Made by a program: the position numbers and the translations under genes | Notes under the pieces: generated by a model | Told to the model about the DNA's origin: nothing | The model's input: the letters and a program-made list of their open reading frames with translations, nothing else | The model's database searches: none | Shown here: in pieces, positions 51,832 through 62,600 of the stretch | Numbering within the stretch: the first letter of the stretch is position 1 | How the letters are laid out: every line of letters begins with the position of its first letter | Source: Bradyrhizobium sp. Arg816 | GTDB lineage: Bacteria > Pseudomonadota > Alphaproteobacteria > Rhizobiales > Xanthobacteraceae | DNA length: 64,000 nucleotides | Direction: 5' to 3' | NCBI RefSeq assembly: GCF_029989365.1 | Contig: NZ_JAPRAQ010000032.1 | Span: 27,221-91,220 of the forward strand

Positions 51832-54243
51832 TCATATCTTCTGTGAGATGCCGACGAAGAAACCGCGCCGCGGACCGAACTGCGGAGCGAACACGCCGAT
51901 GCCGGACCCGTCCCTGATTTCGTAGATCTTGTCGAAGAGGTTCACGACGTCGAACCGCACTGTGGTCGGCTTGTTCGGCGCGACGAGATAGAAGTCTTGC
52001 GATACGCCGACATTGACCTGGGTGTAGGACGGCACGTGGTCGGTATTGGCGAAGCCGGAACGAAGTCCGCTGCCGTAGATCATGGAAGCGGTAAACTTCG
52101 TGTCGTACCATTGATAGGATGCGCCGGCCGATGCCGTCACCCATTGACTGTGGTCGGTGTAGATGTAGTGGGTGGCGATGTAGGCCAGTTCGTCCGGATC
52201 GAACAGGAACTGGTTCGAGACGACATTCTTGCCGATCTGGCGCGCCCAAGCCACGTTGCCGTAGAGCTTAAGATTGCCCTTGGTATAGCTTGCCTTGAAT
52301 TCGAGGCCGATATTGTTTGCCTTGGCATAGTTGAAGCCATTGAGCACATAGGCTTGGCCGAACTGCCCGTCATCGAGAAGATCTCGCGCCAGCTTCACGT
52401 AGCCGTCGAGGCCGACTTCGAGGCCGGGAATCGGCCAGATCTTCTGAACCACGCCTGCATCGAAAATATGGGCTCGTTCCGGTAGCACCGGATTGTTCTG
52501 AGTAACTGCCGGCGCAGCCACCGTGCCCTGGAACAGCGCAATGTTGGTCGGAGCTGCAATCACCTGCTGCGGCGGCGTGAACGTCCGCGCGTACCCGGCA
52601 TGGACGGTAGTGCCGTCCTGAGGCACCCAGGTCAGGCTGATGCGCGGGCTGAACTGATTGGCGTCGACGTATTGCCACATCTGGTCGAAGCGCAAGCCGG
52701 CGTTGAGGGTCAGGTTGTTGGTTATCTTCCATTCGTCCTGCACATAGGCGCCGAACAGCCAGCCGAGCTTGCTGGAGGAATCGTAGATGGTGACGGGTGG
52801 AAGCGGTGCGCCCGTGGTGGGGTCGAACGCCTGACCACCGCTCACCGGATCACTTGGGAACGTCGCGTTGATGCCTGTGACCAGGGACCGCTCGGCGCTC
52901 GTGGTGAACCCAAACCGCAGCGTGTGCGCGTCGGCGATCCGCCAGGCCGTGTCTTCCTGGATGCCATTGACGTAGCTCTGACGATACACGCTCGATGAAA
53001 TGCCGTTGATAAGCAGGTCACCGGTCGGGTCGGGCCAGAAGTGGAGCTGGCTGTAGCGGTTGAAATAGGAAAGCTGGTAGTCGATGCCTTCGGCCGAGTG
53101 CTGGTAGGCCACGACGTTGAACTGATTGAGTTCGGACTGCCGCTCGTTGAGAAACGCGGAATCGAATCTGGTTATGTTACCCAACTGGAAGTTGGACGGC
53201 TGCCCGGGATTATTTGGAATCTGGTACAGCGCGTTGGAGACGCCGCCGATATAGGTAATGCGGCTGTTGGGGTCGATCACCGTCGAGACGTAGGCAAAGC
53301 CCTTTTCCTGTTGCGTGCGGTCGTGAATGGCCTCATTTGCGGGCGTCGGGTTCTCGATGCCGAGATTATTGTAGAGATAGCGACCCGACACGTAATACTG
53401 CGTTTGTCCAACCGTGCCACCGTATTCGGCGAACGGCGTGATGGTCTGGTGGCTGCCGCCATAGACGCTGACCTTGCCGGAATTATCGAATGCGTCCGCC
53501 TTGGTTGTAATATCCAGCACGCCGGCCGTGCGCAGGCCATATTGCGCCGGCAGCGCACCCGTCAGCAGCGCCATATTGCCGACGATACCCGTGTCGAGGA
53601 TTTGCCCGAAACCGCCGACGCCATCGGGCAGCATGATGCCGTTGATGCGGTACTGAAGATTGGCATGCTCGTTGCGCACATGGAGTTCGCCGCTCGCCGC
53701 CGAATCCTGGTGGACGCCCGGGAACTGCAACAGCGCCTTATCCAGCGTAGTGTTGTTGCCCTGCGGCAGGGACTCGATGGCCTGACGGTTCATCTCAAAA
53801 GAGCCGGCCCCTATCGGTGGGAAGATGTTTTGGCGGGCCGCGTCGAATTTCTGGTTCTGCTGGGCAACGACCTGCGCCTGGGTCGCCGCCTCGTTCGGTG
53901 CCTGGGTCTGTGTCGGCGCTGGCTGGCGGCGCACCACCTGGCGCGGTGGTGGCGTTCGCGGCCGCCGCTCGGCGGGTGCGACCACGCGCGTTTCGGGCAG
54001 GACATTGCCGCCCTGCGCTTGGGACGGAGGCGACGGGGTCTGTTCCGTGGCAGGGGGGCTCTGCTGCGGTAATGGCTGGGTCGGAGCCGGCGTTTCGGGC
54101 GCGGAAGGGGAAGCGGATGGTTCCGGCGGCGGCGAGGCGGCGCCGGCTTGCGCGAGCGCGGGGACATCTGACGCTGCGACCAGCGCAAGCGTCGACACGC
54201 TTACGAGAAGGCTGCGCGGGATGCGCAAAGGGGCGAAGTACAT
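51832..54243 (-). CDS. TonB-dependent outer-membrane receptor
   Basis: An 803-residue receptor. A signal peptide (LVSVSTLALVAASDVPALAQ) leads to an unusual Pro/Ser/Gln-rich stretch (about residues 36-78) and then a TonB-box-like ETRVVAPAE (84-92). The plug has IESLPQGNNTTLDKALLQFPGVHQDSAASGELHVRNEHANLQYRINGIMLP. The 22-strand barrel ends in GFFVGISQKI rather than a terminal Phe. Plug His and Asp residues may matter for metal, but no ligand can be assigned. It is first of the run receptor-exbB-exbD-tonB; a DUF2946 gene lies 125 bp upstream. Confidence 0.92.
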   Translation of the reverse strand: MYFAPLRIPRSLLVSVSTLALVAASDVPALAQAGAASPPPEPSASPSAPETPAPTQPLPQQSPPATEQTPSPPSQAQGGNVLPETRVVAPAERRPRTPPPRQVVRRQPAPTQTQAPNEAATQAQVVAQQNQKFDAARQNIFPPIGAGSFEMNRQAIESLPQGNNTTLDKALLQFPGVHQDSAASGELHVRNEHANLQYRINGIMLPDGVGGFGQILDTGIVGNMALLTGALPAQYGLRTAGVLDITTKADAFDNSGKVSVYGGSHQTITPFAEYGGTVGQTQYYVSGRYLYNNLGIENPTPANEAIHDRTQQEKGFAYVSTVIDPNSRITYIGGVSNALYQIPNNPGQPSNFQLGNITRFDSAFLNERQSELNQFNVVAYQHSAEGIDYQLSYFNRYSQLHFWPDPTGDLLINGISSSVYRQSYVNGIQEDTAWRIADAHTLRFGFTTSAERSLVTGINATFPSDPVSGGQAFDPTTGAPLPPVTIYDSSSKLGWLFGAYVQDEWKITNNLTLNAGLRFDQMWQYVDANQFSPRISLTWVPQDGTTVHAGYARTFTPPQQVIAAPTNIALFQGTVAAPAVTQNNPVLPERAHIFDAGVVQKIWPIPGLEVGLDGYVKLARDLLDDGQFGQAYVLNGFNYAKANNIGLEFKASYTKGNLKLYGNVAWARQIGKNVVSNQFLFDPDELAYIATHYIYTDHSQWVTASAGASYQWYDTKFTASMIYGSGLRSGFANTDHVPSYTQVNVGVSQDFYLVAPNKPTTVRFDVVNLFDKIYEIRDGSGIGVFAPQFGPRRGFFVGISQKI

Positions 54244-54367
54244 GAGATTCCTGACTGAGCTGATGCAAGGCTGCGGGGCAAAACAACGTAAGCCATGCTA
54301 AGCGATGGAACCTCGGCCGATGGCGACGACAGTTTTAGTGCAGCGCTACACGACCGAGGCAGCGGCG

Positions 54368-54763
54368 TCAGGAAATCGGGGGGCCGCGGGATTGAAAGGC
54401 CGAGCGGTGCGGCTGAGGGATTGCATACGCGGGCTCGACCGCACGATCGACCGACACCTCGGCGAGCGTAACGAGCAGCGCAGGCAGTGTCGGCGCCAGC
54501 GCGTTCCCCATCGCCGCGCTGGCGATACAGATCGGACAGAGATAGTCCACCCCGTCAGCAGGGTGTTTGGGCGTATGATTGCGATCGTCGGGCGCGCTTG
54601 GCGCTGTGAGGGCAATCTGGCTTGGACCTGAGCCCGTACCGCCAAAGGCATGAACGTGACCAAAGGACAACGCAAAGTTAATGGCGAGCGCAATCAGCGC
54701 CGCCCACGAACCCTGTCTGATATTGTCCTTGAACCAGCCCATTCGAAACCGAACCATCACCAT
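54368..54763 (-). CDS. DUF2946-like small membrane protein
   Basis: A 131-residue protein with an N-terminal hydrophobic segment (GSWAALIALAINFALSFGHVHAFG) and the DUF2946 hallmark CPICIASAAM near the middle. A second hydrophobic stretch and RSAFQSRGPPIS follow at the C-terminus, typical of the family. DUF2946 genes often neighbour copper-type TonB receptors and contain a CxxC and His residues. Start among three in-frame ATGs (54763, 54757, 54742) is uncertain. It probably forms one transcription unit with the receptor operon. Confidence 0.72.
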   Translation of the reverse strand: MVMVRFRMGWFKDNIRQGSWAALIALAINFALSFGHVHAFGGTGSGPSQIALTAPSAPDDRNHTPKHPADGVDYLCPICIASAAMGNALAPTLPALLVTLAEVSVDRAVEPAYAIPQPHRSAFQSRGPPIS

Positions 54764-55179
54764 TCTGGATGGGCGCTCGTCTGAGCATCTTATCTGACCT
54801 GTCGGCTCGGTCAATCTGCGCGGGGCGACGAAGCCTACTCACTGAAAGCCCGCAATGAAGCGGCGGCCGATCGTCGTGTGGGATGTCCAGCTCGGTTTTC
54901 CACCTCCGCCGCTCGTGCAGTTGCGACGCCGCCACGTGCGTCGAGACACGTGCCGTCCAGAAATCGAGCGAAAGATGCGAAAAGCGGGCAGACCGGCAGT
55001 TCCGAATAGGACCGCTTTGGGTCAAAAACACGAAGAACTCAACGTGAGCAAATCTGGTCTGCGATTCCTCCGTAAGCGGACTTCGTGGAGGGGCGCTGCT
55101 ACGTCGCCGACGGGCTACAAGCGGACATCTGCGGAAGTCGGGGTTACATGCTCAGGGCCATTGGCAGAAACACCGTCGC
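54764..55179. other. Gene-free stretch containing a partial R1 repeat
   Basis: The right end of the DUF2946 promoter region and the partial R1 copy at 55019-55090 are the only items I can name. No gene is supported. Confidence 0.45.
55019..55090. repeat. Dispersed repeat R1, partial copy
   Basis: GGGTCAAAAACACGAAGAAC, then GTGAGCAAATCTGGTCTGCG, then AAGCGGACTTCG; it matches the left two thirds of the copies at 31438 and 57652 with more divergence. Confidence 0.6.
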
Positions 55180-55350
55180 TCAATGACAAATCATAGGCAT
55201 ACCGGAATAGATCCACAGTGCGCCCGTTGCGATCCCACAGAGCCATCCTATGAACGACCAGGGTCCTGCTTGCCACGACCAGCGCGCAAACCGTGGCCGC
55301 CTTAGCGGCGAACGACTCTCGGTTGGGAAATCATCCGAACAGGACGTCAT
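55180..55350 (-). CDS. Small membrane protein coupled to upstream gene (56 aa)
   Basis: A 56-residue ORF whose ATG overlaps the stop of the preceding membrane-protein gene (ATGA at 55347-55350). It reads MTSCSDDFPTESRSPLRRPR, then FARWSWQAGPWSFIGWLCGI, then ATGALWIYSGMPMICH. One membrane segment (SFIGWLCGIATGALWIY) follows a basic stretch, predicting a cytoplasmic N-terminus. The overlap matches the coupling style of true operons in this genome. No family is recognised. Confidence 0.55.
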   Translation of the reverse strand: MTSCSDDFPTESRSPLRRPRFARWSWQAGPWSFIGWLCGIATGALWIYSGMPMICH

Positions 55351-55892
55351 CGAAAGTGCGCCGACGCTCTACGGATGCCAGCGAACGAATAGCAAGCGCC
55401 AACCACGTAGATGGCTATACTGAGCCCTTGCGCCGCAAGCCACACATTCTTTCCGGTCGGAATCGCATGATAATAAAAGTTAGGCCAGAAATAGTTGCAA
55501 ATTACGTAGCCTGCGGCTGCTGATACGAGCGTGCAAATCAGACCGAACGCACAAAGCGTAGGCGCAATACGCTCGTGGCTCGAAATATCCAGTGGCGCAC
55601 CCTGCCGATGGATTGCCTGATAACAAAAGCCGATGGCAACCATGCCAAGGCCGCCTGCCTTGAGGGTCAGTTCTGCCAGGACCGCCGGACAGCCCCACCA
55701 GAGCGTGATGTTTCTCAGAAAATCCGGACCCACGTCTCCGGCTATAGCGCCAACCATGTAGTGCGCGATGGGAATAAAGCCCGTCAGAAATCCAGTAATA
55801 AACAGCCCCAGACCCCAACGGATAAACTTCCAACTAAGTGCCGTTGGCGTAACGGCAGCACTGCCGTCCATTGCAATAGCTGCGTTGCTCAT
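55347..55892 (-). CDS. Integral membrane protein, four segments (181 aa)
   Basis: A 181-residue protein with four hydrophobic segments (WGLGLFITGFLTGFIPIAHYMVGAI, AELTLKAGGLGMVAIGFCYQAI, APTLCAFGLICTLVSAAAGYVI, GLSIAIYVVGACYSFAGI) and short loops containing His and Trp. GGAGGATCTAG precedes the ATG. It resembles conserved bradyrhizobial membrane proteins found near DUF1254 genes, but I cannot name a family. It lies 71 bp downstream of the DUF1254 gene in the same direction and probably shares its transcript. Confidence 0.75.
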   Translation of the reverse strand: MSNAAIAMDGSAAVTPTALSWKFIRWGLGLFITGFLTGFIPIAHYMVGAIAGDVGPDFLRNITLWWGCPAVLAELTLKAGGLGMVAIGFCYQAIHRQGAPLDISSHERIAPTLCAFGLICTLVSAAAGYVICNYFWPNFYYHAIPTGKNVWLAAQGLSIAIYVVGACYSFAGIRRASAHFR

Positions 55893-55963
55893 CTAGATCC
55901 TCCGGCGTGTGACGCCCTTGAAGGCACTTGGCGCGCCTGCATGTTAGCATGGCGCGCTAGTTC

Positions 55964-57391
55964 TCAAGCACCGACCTTCTTGGCGGCAGGCACCGACCAT
56001 GAGCCGTTGATGATCGACGGGTCTGTTTCTTGCGGCCAATACATGCGTAGCATGAGGATAAAATCTCCCTCGGGCGCGGGAAGCCAGTTTGATTCCTTGT
56101 CCTTGCCCGGGGAGTCCTTCTGGATATAGAGATCGGTCGAGCCGTCCGCGTTTTCCTTCAGCTCCTCGCGAGCGCTGACCGAGTAGCGGTTGATCGGATT
56201 CTTCACAAAGAAGTAGCCGCTATCGTACATCGTCAGCGACCAGAATCCCTCCACAGGAGGCAGATCGCCTTTGGCAAATCGCATGACGTATTTGTTCGCA
56301 CCATTGTACTTGCGGCCGTCCGCATCCTTCTCCGAAGTCGGATAGACCGCATCCTGCGGTCGATTGCAGCCAAGTCCGATTGCGGTAATTAGAGCCCGCA
56401 TCAGATAGTCGGTGCCATAGATGCCGCCTTTCGTTGTGAAAGCGAAGCCATTTTCGTCCTTGATGGCTTTGTTGATTTTGAATTGAATCATAATCCTGTC
56501 GACTGACAGTTCAGGCAGCCGCTTGAGGAAGTCCGCTTTCAGCTTGCTTTCGTCGAAATCCTGCCCAGGAACGATGCCGATGCGGGCAAACTTGGCAAGT
56601 TGGGGCTTGTCTGCTGCATAGGGCGGATTGCTCTTCATGAGATCGCACAGCAGCTTGAAATACGACACTGCGTCCATGCGATTGACCTGTTCGCGGACTG
56701 CTGTCTTCATGTCGATGGACGGATCGACCTTTCCCGGAGGTGGCGTGTATGCCTTGCCGTAGGCACTGAGCGGAACAAGCTTGCATTCGTCCTGCAACTT
56801 GTGGACGGCGGCATAATCCTCCGGCGTGCCGGTGCAATAGATGCGGCCGAGCAACCACACAATGTTGGTCTGCGATTTATACTCTTTCACGCCGGCCGGC
56901 AGCGTGCCTTTCCACCCGGGTCCGGTAATCGCATAAGTCTGAGCGCCGGTGCCGGTAGTCCGCTTTCCCGGCACCTGAAACACGGTCGTCCAACCGTCCA
57001 GCATCGGCATCAGGAAATAGCGCCCCTTCATATCCGGGATGCTTAGAACCCACGGCTCCTTGCCGACGTCGAAGAAGGAAGTCGTGTAGAGCGTGTCCGC
57101 GTTAGGCGCGGTGACGTCCCGGAACGAAGCGTCGGGATACTGGCGCAACTTTATGATTTGACCCATTGGCCCCCGCGTCCCCACGGGCTCGGCAACGTTG
57201 GTAATGACCCGGCGCGTCATCTCCATGGTCACCAAGGGATAGCCGAAGATGTAAGCGTCGCTCGCGAGCCAGAACTCCTCCAGGCCCTCTCCCACGCCAA
57301 GGAAAGCATCTTGGCCGAGTGCGGATCGACTAGCAGCTGCTGCGAGCAGGCCCATTCCTCCAAATGCGAGGGATCGGCGGGTGATATCCAT
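55964..57391 (-). CDS. DUF1254/DUF1214 exported protein (copy 2)
   Basis: A 475-residue protein with a Tat-type signal (DITRRSLAFGGMGLLAAAASRSALG), unlike the Sec signal of the copy at 29660. The DUF1254 half has DAYIFGYPLVTMEMTRRV, APNADTLYTTSFFDVGKEPWVLSIPDMKGRYFLMPML and RTTGTGAQTYAITGPGW. The DUF1214 half has ANKYVMRFAKGDLPPVEGFWSLTMYDSGYFFV and NWLPAPEGDFILMLRMYWPQ. The two copies are clearly distant paralogues. Tat export hints at a folded or cofactor-bearing product. It heads a run with the two membrane-protein genes downstream. Confidence 0.87.
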   Translation of the reverse strand: MDITRRSLAFGGMGLLAAAASRSALGQDAFLGVGEGLEEFWLASDAYIFGYPLVTMEMTRRVITNVAEPVGTRGPMGQIIKLRQYPDASFRDVTAPNADTLYTTSFFDVGKEPWVLSIPDMKGRYFLMPMLDGWTTVFQVPGKRTTGTGAQTYAITGPGWKGTLPAGVKEYKSQTNIVWLLGRIYCTGTPEDYAAVHKLQDECKLVPLSAYGKAYTPPPGKVDPSIDMKTAVREQVNRMDAVSYFKLLCDLMKSNPPYAADKPQLAKFARIGIVPGQDFDESKLKADFLKRLPELSVDRIMIQFKINKAIKDENGFAFTTKGGIYGTDYLMRALITAIGLGCNRPQDAVYPTSEKDADGRKYNGANKYVMRFAKGDLPPVEGFWSLTMYDSGYFFVKNPINRYSVSAREELKENADGSTDLYIQKDSPGKDKESNWLPAPEGDFILMLRMYWPQETDPSIINGSWSVPAAKKVGA

Positions 57392-58139
57392 GGTATTTCC
57401 CTTTCAAAAGAATTCAAAACTGGCGGGCAGCGAACGCAAACCTCCAGCCCAATAGGTAGCGGCTACCTCACGTGGCGGCATTTACGGCTTGGCCGCAGCA
57501 CAAACGCCATCAACGTTGACGGCGAAAGCCGCTACCGCACGATCTGTGGGCGGAACAGGAGTGACGTTGAGATAGATCAAGGCTTCGGGGCCTGAAGCTT
57601 AACTTCCGTATTGAGGTAAAAGCAGCAGCAAACGTGGAGGTTATCCGCTAAGGGTCAAAATGCGAAGAACTCGATCTGCGCAAAACTAGTCCGCTGCTGC
57701 CCGCTAATCCGACCTGAATGAGAGGGTTCGCCACTTCGCTGATGGGCCAGGAACCGACTTGCGAGAAGTGGCAGCTTTGGGCGGCAAAGCGGCATCGGCC
57801 GACGAGTTGCTTTCGACCTCCATCCTTTCCTCCACCCCCAAAGTTCCCTCTGTGGACCGGATTTTCTTGGTTTCTTTTGCAGGTGACGGAAAGTCGACTC
57901 GCGCGGGCTTTTAGGCGCTCCTCATCCGCGAGACATTCTGTCGCTGAACCATTTGTTTTGCCGGAGGACTAACCTCTAGGCGGAAATCTGCCGTTCGCAA
58001 TGTCGAACGGCCGTGCAGCGGGGTGCTTCTGCGCCACGTCGGTTGCAACAGCCGTGGCGTGGTCGTCCTTTCCGCTGATCCGTCTAAGTGCATGAGAACT
58101 GACTGCCGAAATACTACCGCTAGTCACGGAGGAGATGCC
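57392..58139. other. Gene-free stretch with one R1 repeat
   Basis: It holds the promoter region of the DUF1254 gene on the left, the R1 copy (57652-57748), and about 390 bp before the FAD-oxidase gene. No frame with support was found. Confidence 0.5.
57652..57748. repeat. Dispersed repeat R1, full-length copy
   Basis: GGGTCAAAATGCGAAGAACT, then CAAAACTAGTCCGCTGCTGC, CCGACCT, and CACTTCGCTGATGGGCC. The same order and spacing occur at 31438-31534. Confidence 0.75.
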
Positions 58140-59582
58140 ATGACGCAGATTCGGCTGGCCTCGCTGCAGGGCGAGGCGATTTCGCTTGAAAGCGATGCAA
58201 TTGAGGCCTTTCGCCAAACCTTGCGGGGTAACGTCTGTCTGGCCGAGGAGCCGGGCTACGATGAAGCACGTACGATCTGGAATGCGATGATCGATCGCCG
58301 TCCAGGCGCGGTCGTGCGCTGCAAAGGGGCCGCAGACATCATTCGTGCCGTACGGTTTGCGCGTGAGCACGGCCTCTTGGTCGCCGTGCGCGGTGGCGGC
58401 CACAACATCGCGGGCAATGCTGTTTGTGACGGCGGGCTCTTGATCGATCTCTCGCTCATGCGTTCCGTCCGGGTTGATGCATTTCACCGCACGGCGCGCG
58501 TGGACCCGGGGGCAACGCTTGGCGACTTCGACAAGGAGGCACAAGCTTTCGGCCTTGCTACCCCGCTCGGGATCAACTCGACGACCGGCGTTGCGGGATT
58601 GACGCTGGGCGGCGGCTTCGGATGGCTTAGCCGCAAGTTCGGGCTTGCCGCCGACAACCTGATCTCGGCCGACGTGGTGACGGCCGAAGGTGAGCTCGTC
58701 CGGGCAAGCATCGCCGAGAATACTGACCTGTTCTGGGCTCTGCGCGGAGGCGGAGCCAATTTCGGGGTGGTGACCTCGTTTGAGTTCCGCCTGCACCCTG
58801 TTGGTCCAATGGTTCTGGCCGGGCTCATCATCCATCCCTTTGCCCGGGCGAAGGAACTGCTCGCGGGCTATCGTGACGTCGCCGCCAAGGCGCCCGATGA
58901 GTTGACAGTGTGGGTGGTGCTCAGGCAGGCGCCGCCCCTGCCGTTCTTGCCTGCCGAGGTTCACGGCAAGGAGATCGTCGCGTTCGCCGTCTGCTACGCG
59001 GGAGATGAGAACGAGGGCAAGCGTGCATTGGAGCCGTTGCGCGCGCTCGGAGAGCCGATCGCGGACGTGATCGGCATGCAGCCCTTCGCGGCGTGGCAGA
59101 CTGCGTTTGACCCACTGCTCACGCCCGGCGCCTATAATTACTGGAAGTCGCACAATTTCGTTGAGCTCAACGACGGTCTTCTCGACACCCTGGTGAGCCA
59201 TACGACAAGCCTACCGACCGGGGAGTGCGAGATTTTCATTGGTCAGCTTGGTGGCGCCACCAGTCGCATGGCCGTCGACGCCACGGCGTTCCCCCACCGC
59301 GATACGAAGTTTGTCATGAACGTTCACACGCGATGGCGCGACCCGGCGGATGAGCGACGTTCGATCAGCTGGGCGCGTCAGCTCTTTGCTGAGACAGCAT
59401 CCCACGCAACCGGCGGCGTTTACGTCAACTTCATGCCGGAGGACGAGACCGATCGCGTGGCGGGCGCCTACGGCCCGAACTATGCTCGTCTCGCGGCGCT
59501 GAAGGCCAAGTACGATCCCGGCAACCTGTTCCGGCTAAACCAGAACGTCAGGCCGTCCGCCGCACAGCGACCGGCCGCCTGA
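58140..59582 (+). CDS. Berberine-bridge-type FAD-linked oxidase
   Basis: A 480-residue flavoprotein of the VAO/PCMH fold. The FAD-binding domain has AVRGGGHNIAGNAVCDGGLLIDLSLMRSVRVD, where the His of GGGHN is the likely 8-alpha covalent FAD site. GLTLGGGFGWLSRKFGLAADNLISADVVTAEGELVRAS follows without the Cys of bicovalent members. The BBE C-terminus is YVNFMPEDETDRVAGAYGPNYARLAALKAKYDPGNLFRLNQN. The ATG at 58140 has GGAGGAGATGCC upstream; an earlier in-frame start would add 39 unrelated residues. It oxidises an unknown alcohol or sugar-like substrate. The cyclase gene follows 38 bp later. Confidence 0.92.
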   Translation: MTQIRLASLQGEAISLESDAIEAFRQTLRGNVCLAEEPGYDEARTIWNAMIDRRPGAVVRCKGAADIIRAVRFAREHGLLVAVRGGGHNIAGNAVCDGGLLIDLSLMRSVRVDAFHRTARVDPGATLGDFDKEAQAFGLATPLGINSTTGVAGLTLGGGFGWLSRKFGLAADNLISADVVTAEGELVRASIAENTDLFWALRGGGANFGVVTSFEFRLHPVGPMVLAGLIIHPFARAKELLAGYRDVAAKAPDELTVWVVLRQAPPLPFLPAEVHGKEIVAFAVCYAGDENEGKRALEPLRALGEPIADVIGMQPFAAWQTAFDPLLTPGAYNYWKSHNFVELNDGLLDTLVSHTTSLPTGECEIFIGQLGGATSRMAVDATAFPHRDTKFVMNVHTRWRDPADERRSISWARQLFAETASHATGGVYVNFMPEDETDRVAGAYGPNYARLAALKAKYDPGNLFRLNQNVRPSAAQRPAA

Positions 59583-59620
59583 CAAGAGACCGTAGTTGAG
59601 GGGGGGCAACGGAGACGAAG

Positions 59621-62600
59621 TTGGACATCGGAGAATGGCTGCGCACCCTGGGCTTGCAGTCCTATGAGCAGACGTTCCGCGACAACGGAATCGACCTTGA
59701 GATCCTATCCCACCTGACGGTTGAAGATCTCAAGGAGATTGGAGTCCAGGCCGTAGGCCATCGGCGGAAGATTCTCGATGCAATCGGCCTGCTGCCAGCG
59801 GACCTGGCGGCGACGCGGACCCCTGCGTCGGCCGAGCGACGTCAGCTCACGCTCATGTTCGTCGACCTCGTCGGATCGACCGATCTCAGCCGCCGTCTCG
59901 ATCCCGAGGAACTGCGCGAGGTCATGCGGGCCTACTCGAATACGGTGGCGGGAGAGATTGCGCGACTGGAGGGCCACGTCGCGAAGTTTTTGGGAGACGG
60001 GGTGCAGGCCTATTTCGGCTGGCCGCGCGCAAGCGAAGATGCGGCGGAGCAAGCTGTCCGGGCGGGACTTGCCGTCGCAACAGCGGTCAGCGGCATGTCG
60101 TCAGGCGCAGGGGGCCTGCTGGCGGCACGTATCGGCATCGCCACCGGGCTTGTCGTGGTGGGCGATCTGCTCGGGGAAGGTGTTGCGCAGGAGGAAACGG
60201 TCACCGGGGAGACACCCAATCTCGCTGCCCGTCTGCAACAGGTTGCGGATCCCGGTACGGTCGTTATCGCCGACAGCACGCGCCGCCTGGTCGGCGATCT
60301 CTTCGAATTTGTTGAGCTCGGTCCCCTTCAGCTCAAGGGCTTTGCCGAGCCGGTCCAAGCGTGGCGGGTCATCGGCGAAGGCAGGGCACAGAGCAGGTTC
60401 GAGGCCCTGCACGGCGCCCACGTCACGCCACTCGTCGGGCGCGGCGAGGAACTCGATCTGATGCTGTCACGGTGGCGGCTTGCAGAAGGAGGGGCTGGAC
60501 AGGTCGTTTTGCTTTTTGGCGAGCCGGGAATTGGAAAATCACGATTGGTGCTCGCACTGCGCGAGCGGCTACAGACCGAACAAATCGCGCTCGTTAGCTA
60601 TGCCTGTTCGCCGCATCACCTGAACAGCCCGCTCTTTCCCTTCATCTCGCAGCTCGAGCGCGAGGCGCGGTTCGCACCTGAGGATGCCGCGGAAGCACGG
60701 CTCAAGCGCCTCGAATTACTCCTTGGCGAAAACGGCGAAGGGCTGTCTAGCGATGCAATCCAGCTTCTTGCAGATCTGCTCGGCATTCCAACTGAGAGAC
60801 CGAGCTCCCAGCCAGAGATGTCGCCGCAGCAAAGGAAGGCGCTCCTGTTCCGCACATTCCTGGCCCGCCTCAATCGACTTGCCGCTCGTGGCCCGGTTCT
60901 GATGGTGCTTGAAGACGCGCACTGGCTCGATCCGACCTCGCGCGAGCTGTTCGACCAGATCGTGGATCGTCTCCAGGACTTGCCAGTGCTGGTCGTCGCC
61001 ACATTCCGCCCGGAACTCCCGCCACCATGGACCGGGTTTCCGCACGTCACGTTGCTCATGCTGAACCGCCTGCCACAGGCGCAGGTGGTCGTGCTTGTCG
61101 ACCGGATCACCGAAGGTAAAGCGCTTCCCGCCGAGGTTCTCGATCGGATACTGGAGCGGACCGAGGGTGTGCCGCTTTTCACCGAGGAGCTCACGAAGGC
61201 CGTTCTTGAAGCCGGGATCCTCCGCTACACCGGCGCTCGTTACGTGCTCGCCGGAGCATTCCCGTCCTTGGCGATTCCGGCGACGCTGCACGATTCGTTG
61301 ATGGCGCGGCTTGACCGTCTTGCTCCCGTCAAGGAGGTCGCCCAGATCGGAGCCTGTATCGGCCGCGAGTTCGATCACGAGTTGCTTGCTGCAGTCGTGT
61401 CGATGCCAGAGGTGGAGCTCGCCGCGGCGCTTGACCGCCTGGTGGCCGCAGAGCTCGTTTTCCGGCGCGGCCTCGCGCCTGCCGCTACCTATGTCTTCAA
61501 GCACGCCCTGGTGCGCGACGCCGCCTATGAAAGCCTGCTCAAACGGCGCCGCCAGGAATTGCACGCGCGGATTGCCACGTCGATCGAAGCGCTGTTTCCG
61601 CAACTTATCGAAGCGCAGCCGGAGCTCGTCGCCCGTCACTTCGGCGAGGCCGGATTGGCAGAGAAGGCCATTCCATACTGGCTGAGGGCCGGTCGCCTCG
61701 CAGGCGCTCGATCGGCGAATATGGAGGCAATTGCCCATTTGAGATCAGGGCTCGAGTGCGCCCGAACACTTCCCCTCGGCGCATCACGCTCGCGCTTCGA
61801 GCTCGACCTGCAGCTTGGGCTTGGCGGCCCGTTGATTGCAACGAAGGGATTTGCGTCGCGCGAGGCGGAAGCGGCGTTCCAGCGCGCGCAGGAGCTCAGC
61901 CGCGAGCTGCAGAGCGAGGCTGATCTCTCCGCCGCGTTGAAGGGGCTCGGCCACGTCTATCACGTGCGCGCCAACCTGCGCGAGGTCACAAGCCTCGTGG
62001 AGGAGACGGAGGTGCTGGCCAAACGAAGCGGTGATCCCGTGCGTGAGGCCGAAGCCGATCATCTTGCGGGAGTGCTCTCGTTCCACCTTGGCCGGTTTCA
62101 ATTCTCGCGCGATCGGCTCGAGAGAAGCGCACAAGCCGGCGAATACCGCGGCCGCTATTATTCCGAGGTTTACGGAATTGATATGAGCGTATTCTGCCGT
62201 GCCTATATGAGCCATTGCGACTGGCATCTCGGCTATCCCGTTCGTAGCCTCAGGGTTGCTGAGGAAGGGCTCGCCGTCGCGCGTGAGATTTCACATCCAT
62301 TCAGCATCGCGCTCGCGCTCAACTATCTGGCGATGCTCCATCAATTCCAGCGAGAGCCAAATGCCGCACTGCAAGCCGCTGTCGAGTCACGCGAAATCTG
62401 CGCCAAGTACGGCTTCGACTACTATGGCGCATGGGCCAGCCTCGTTCGCGCCTGGGCGATTGCAGAATCCGGCCGGCTTGACGAAGGTCTTGCAGACTTT
62501 GATGCGGGGCTTGAGGATTTCCGGCGTACAAGTGCGGGGCTACGTATTCCGCACCATCTCGGCTTGCTCGCCGCGCTTCGTCGCAAGGCTGGATACGCCA

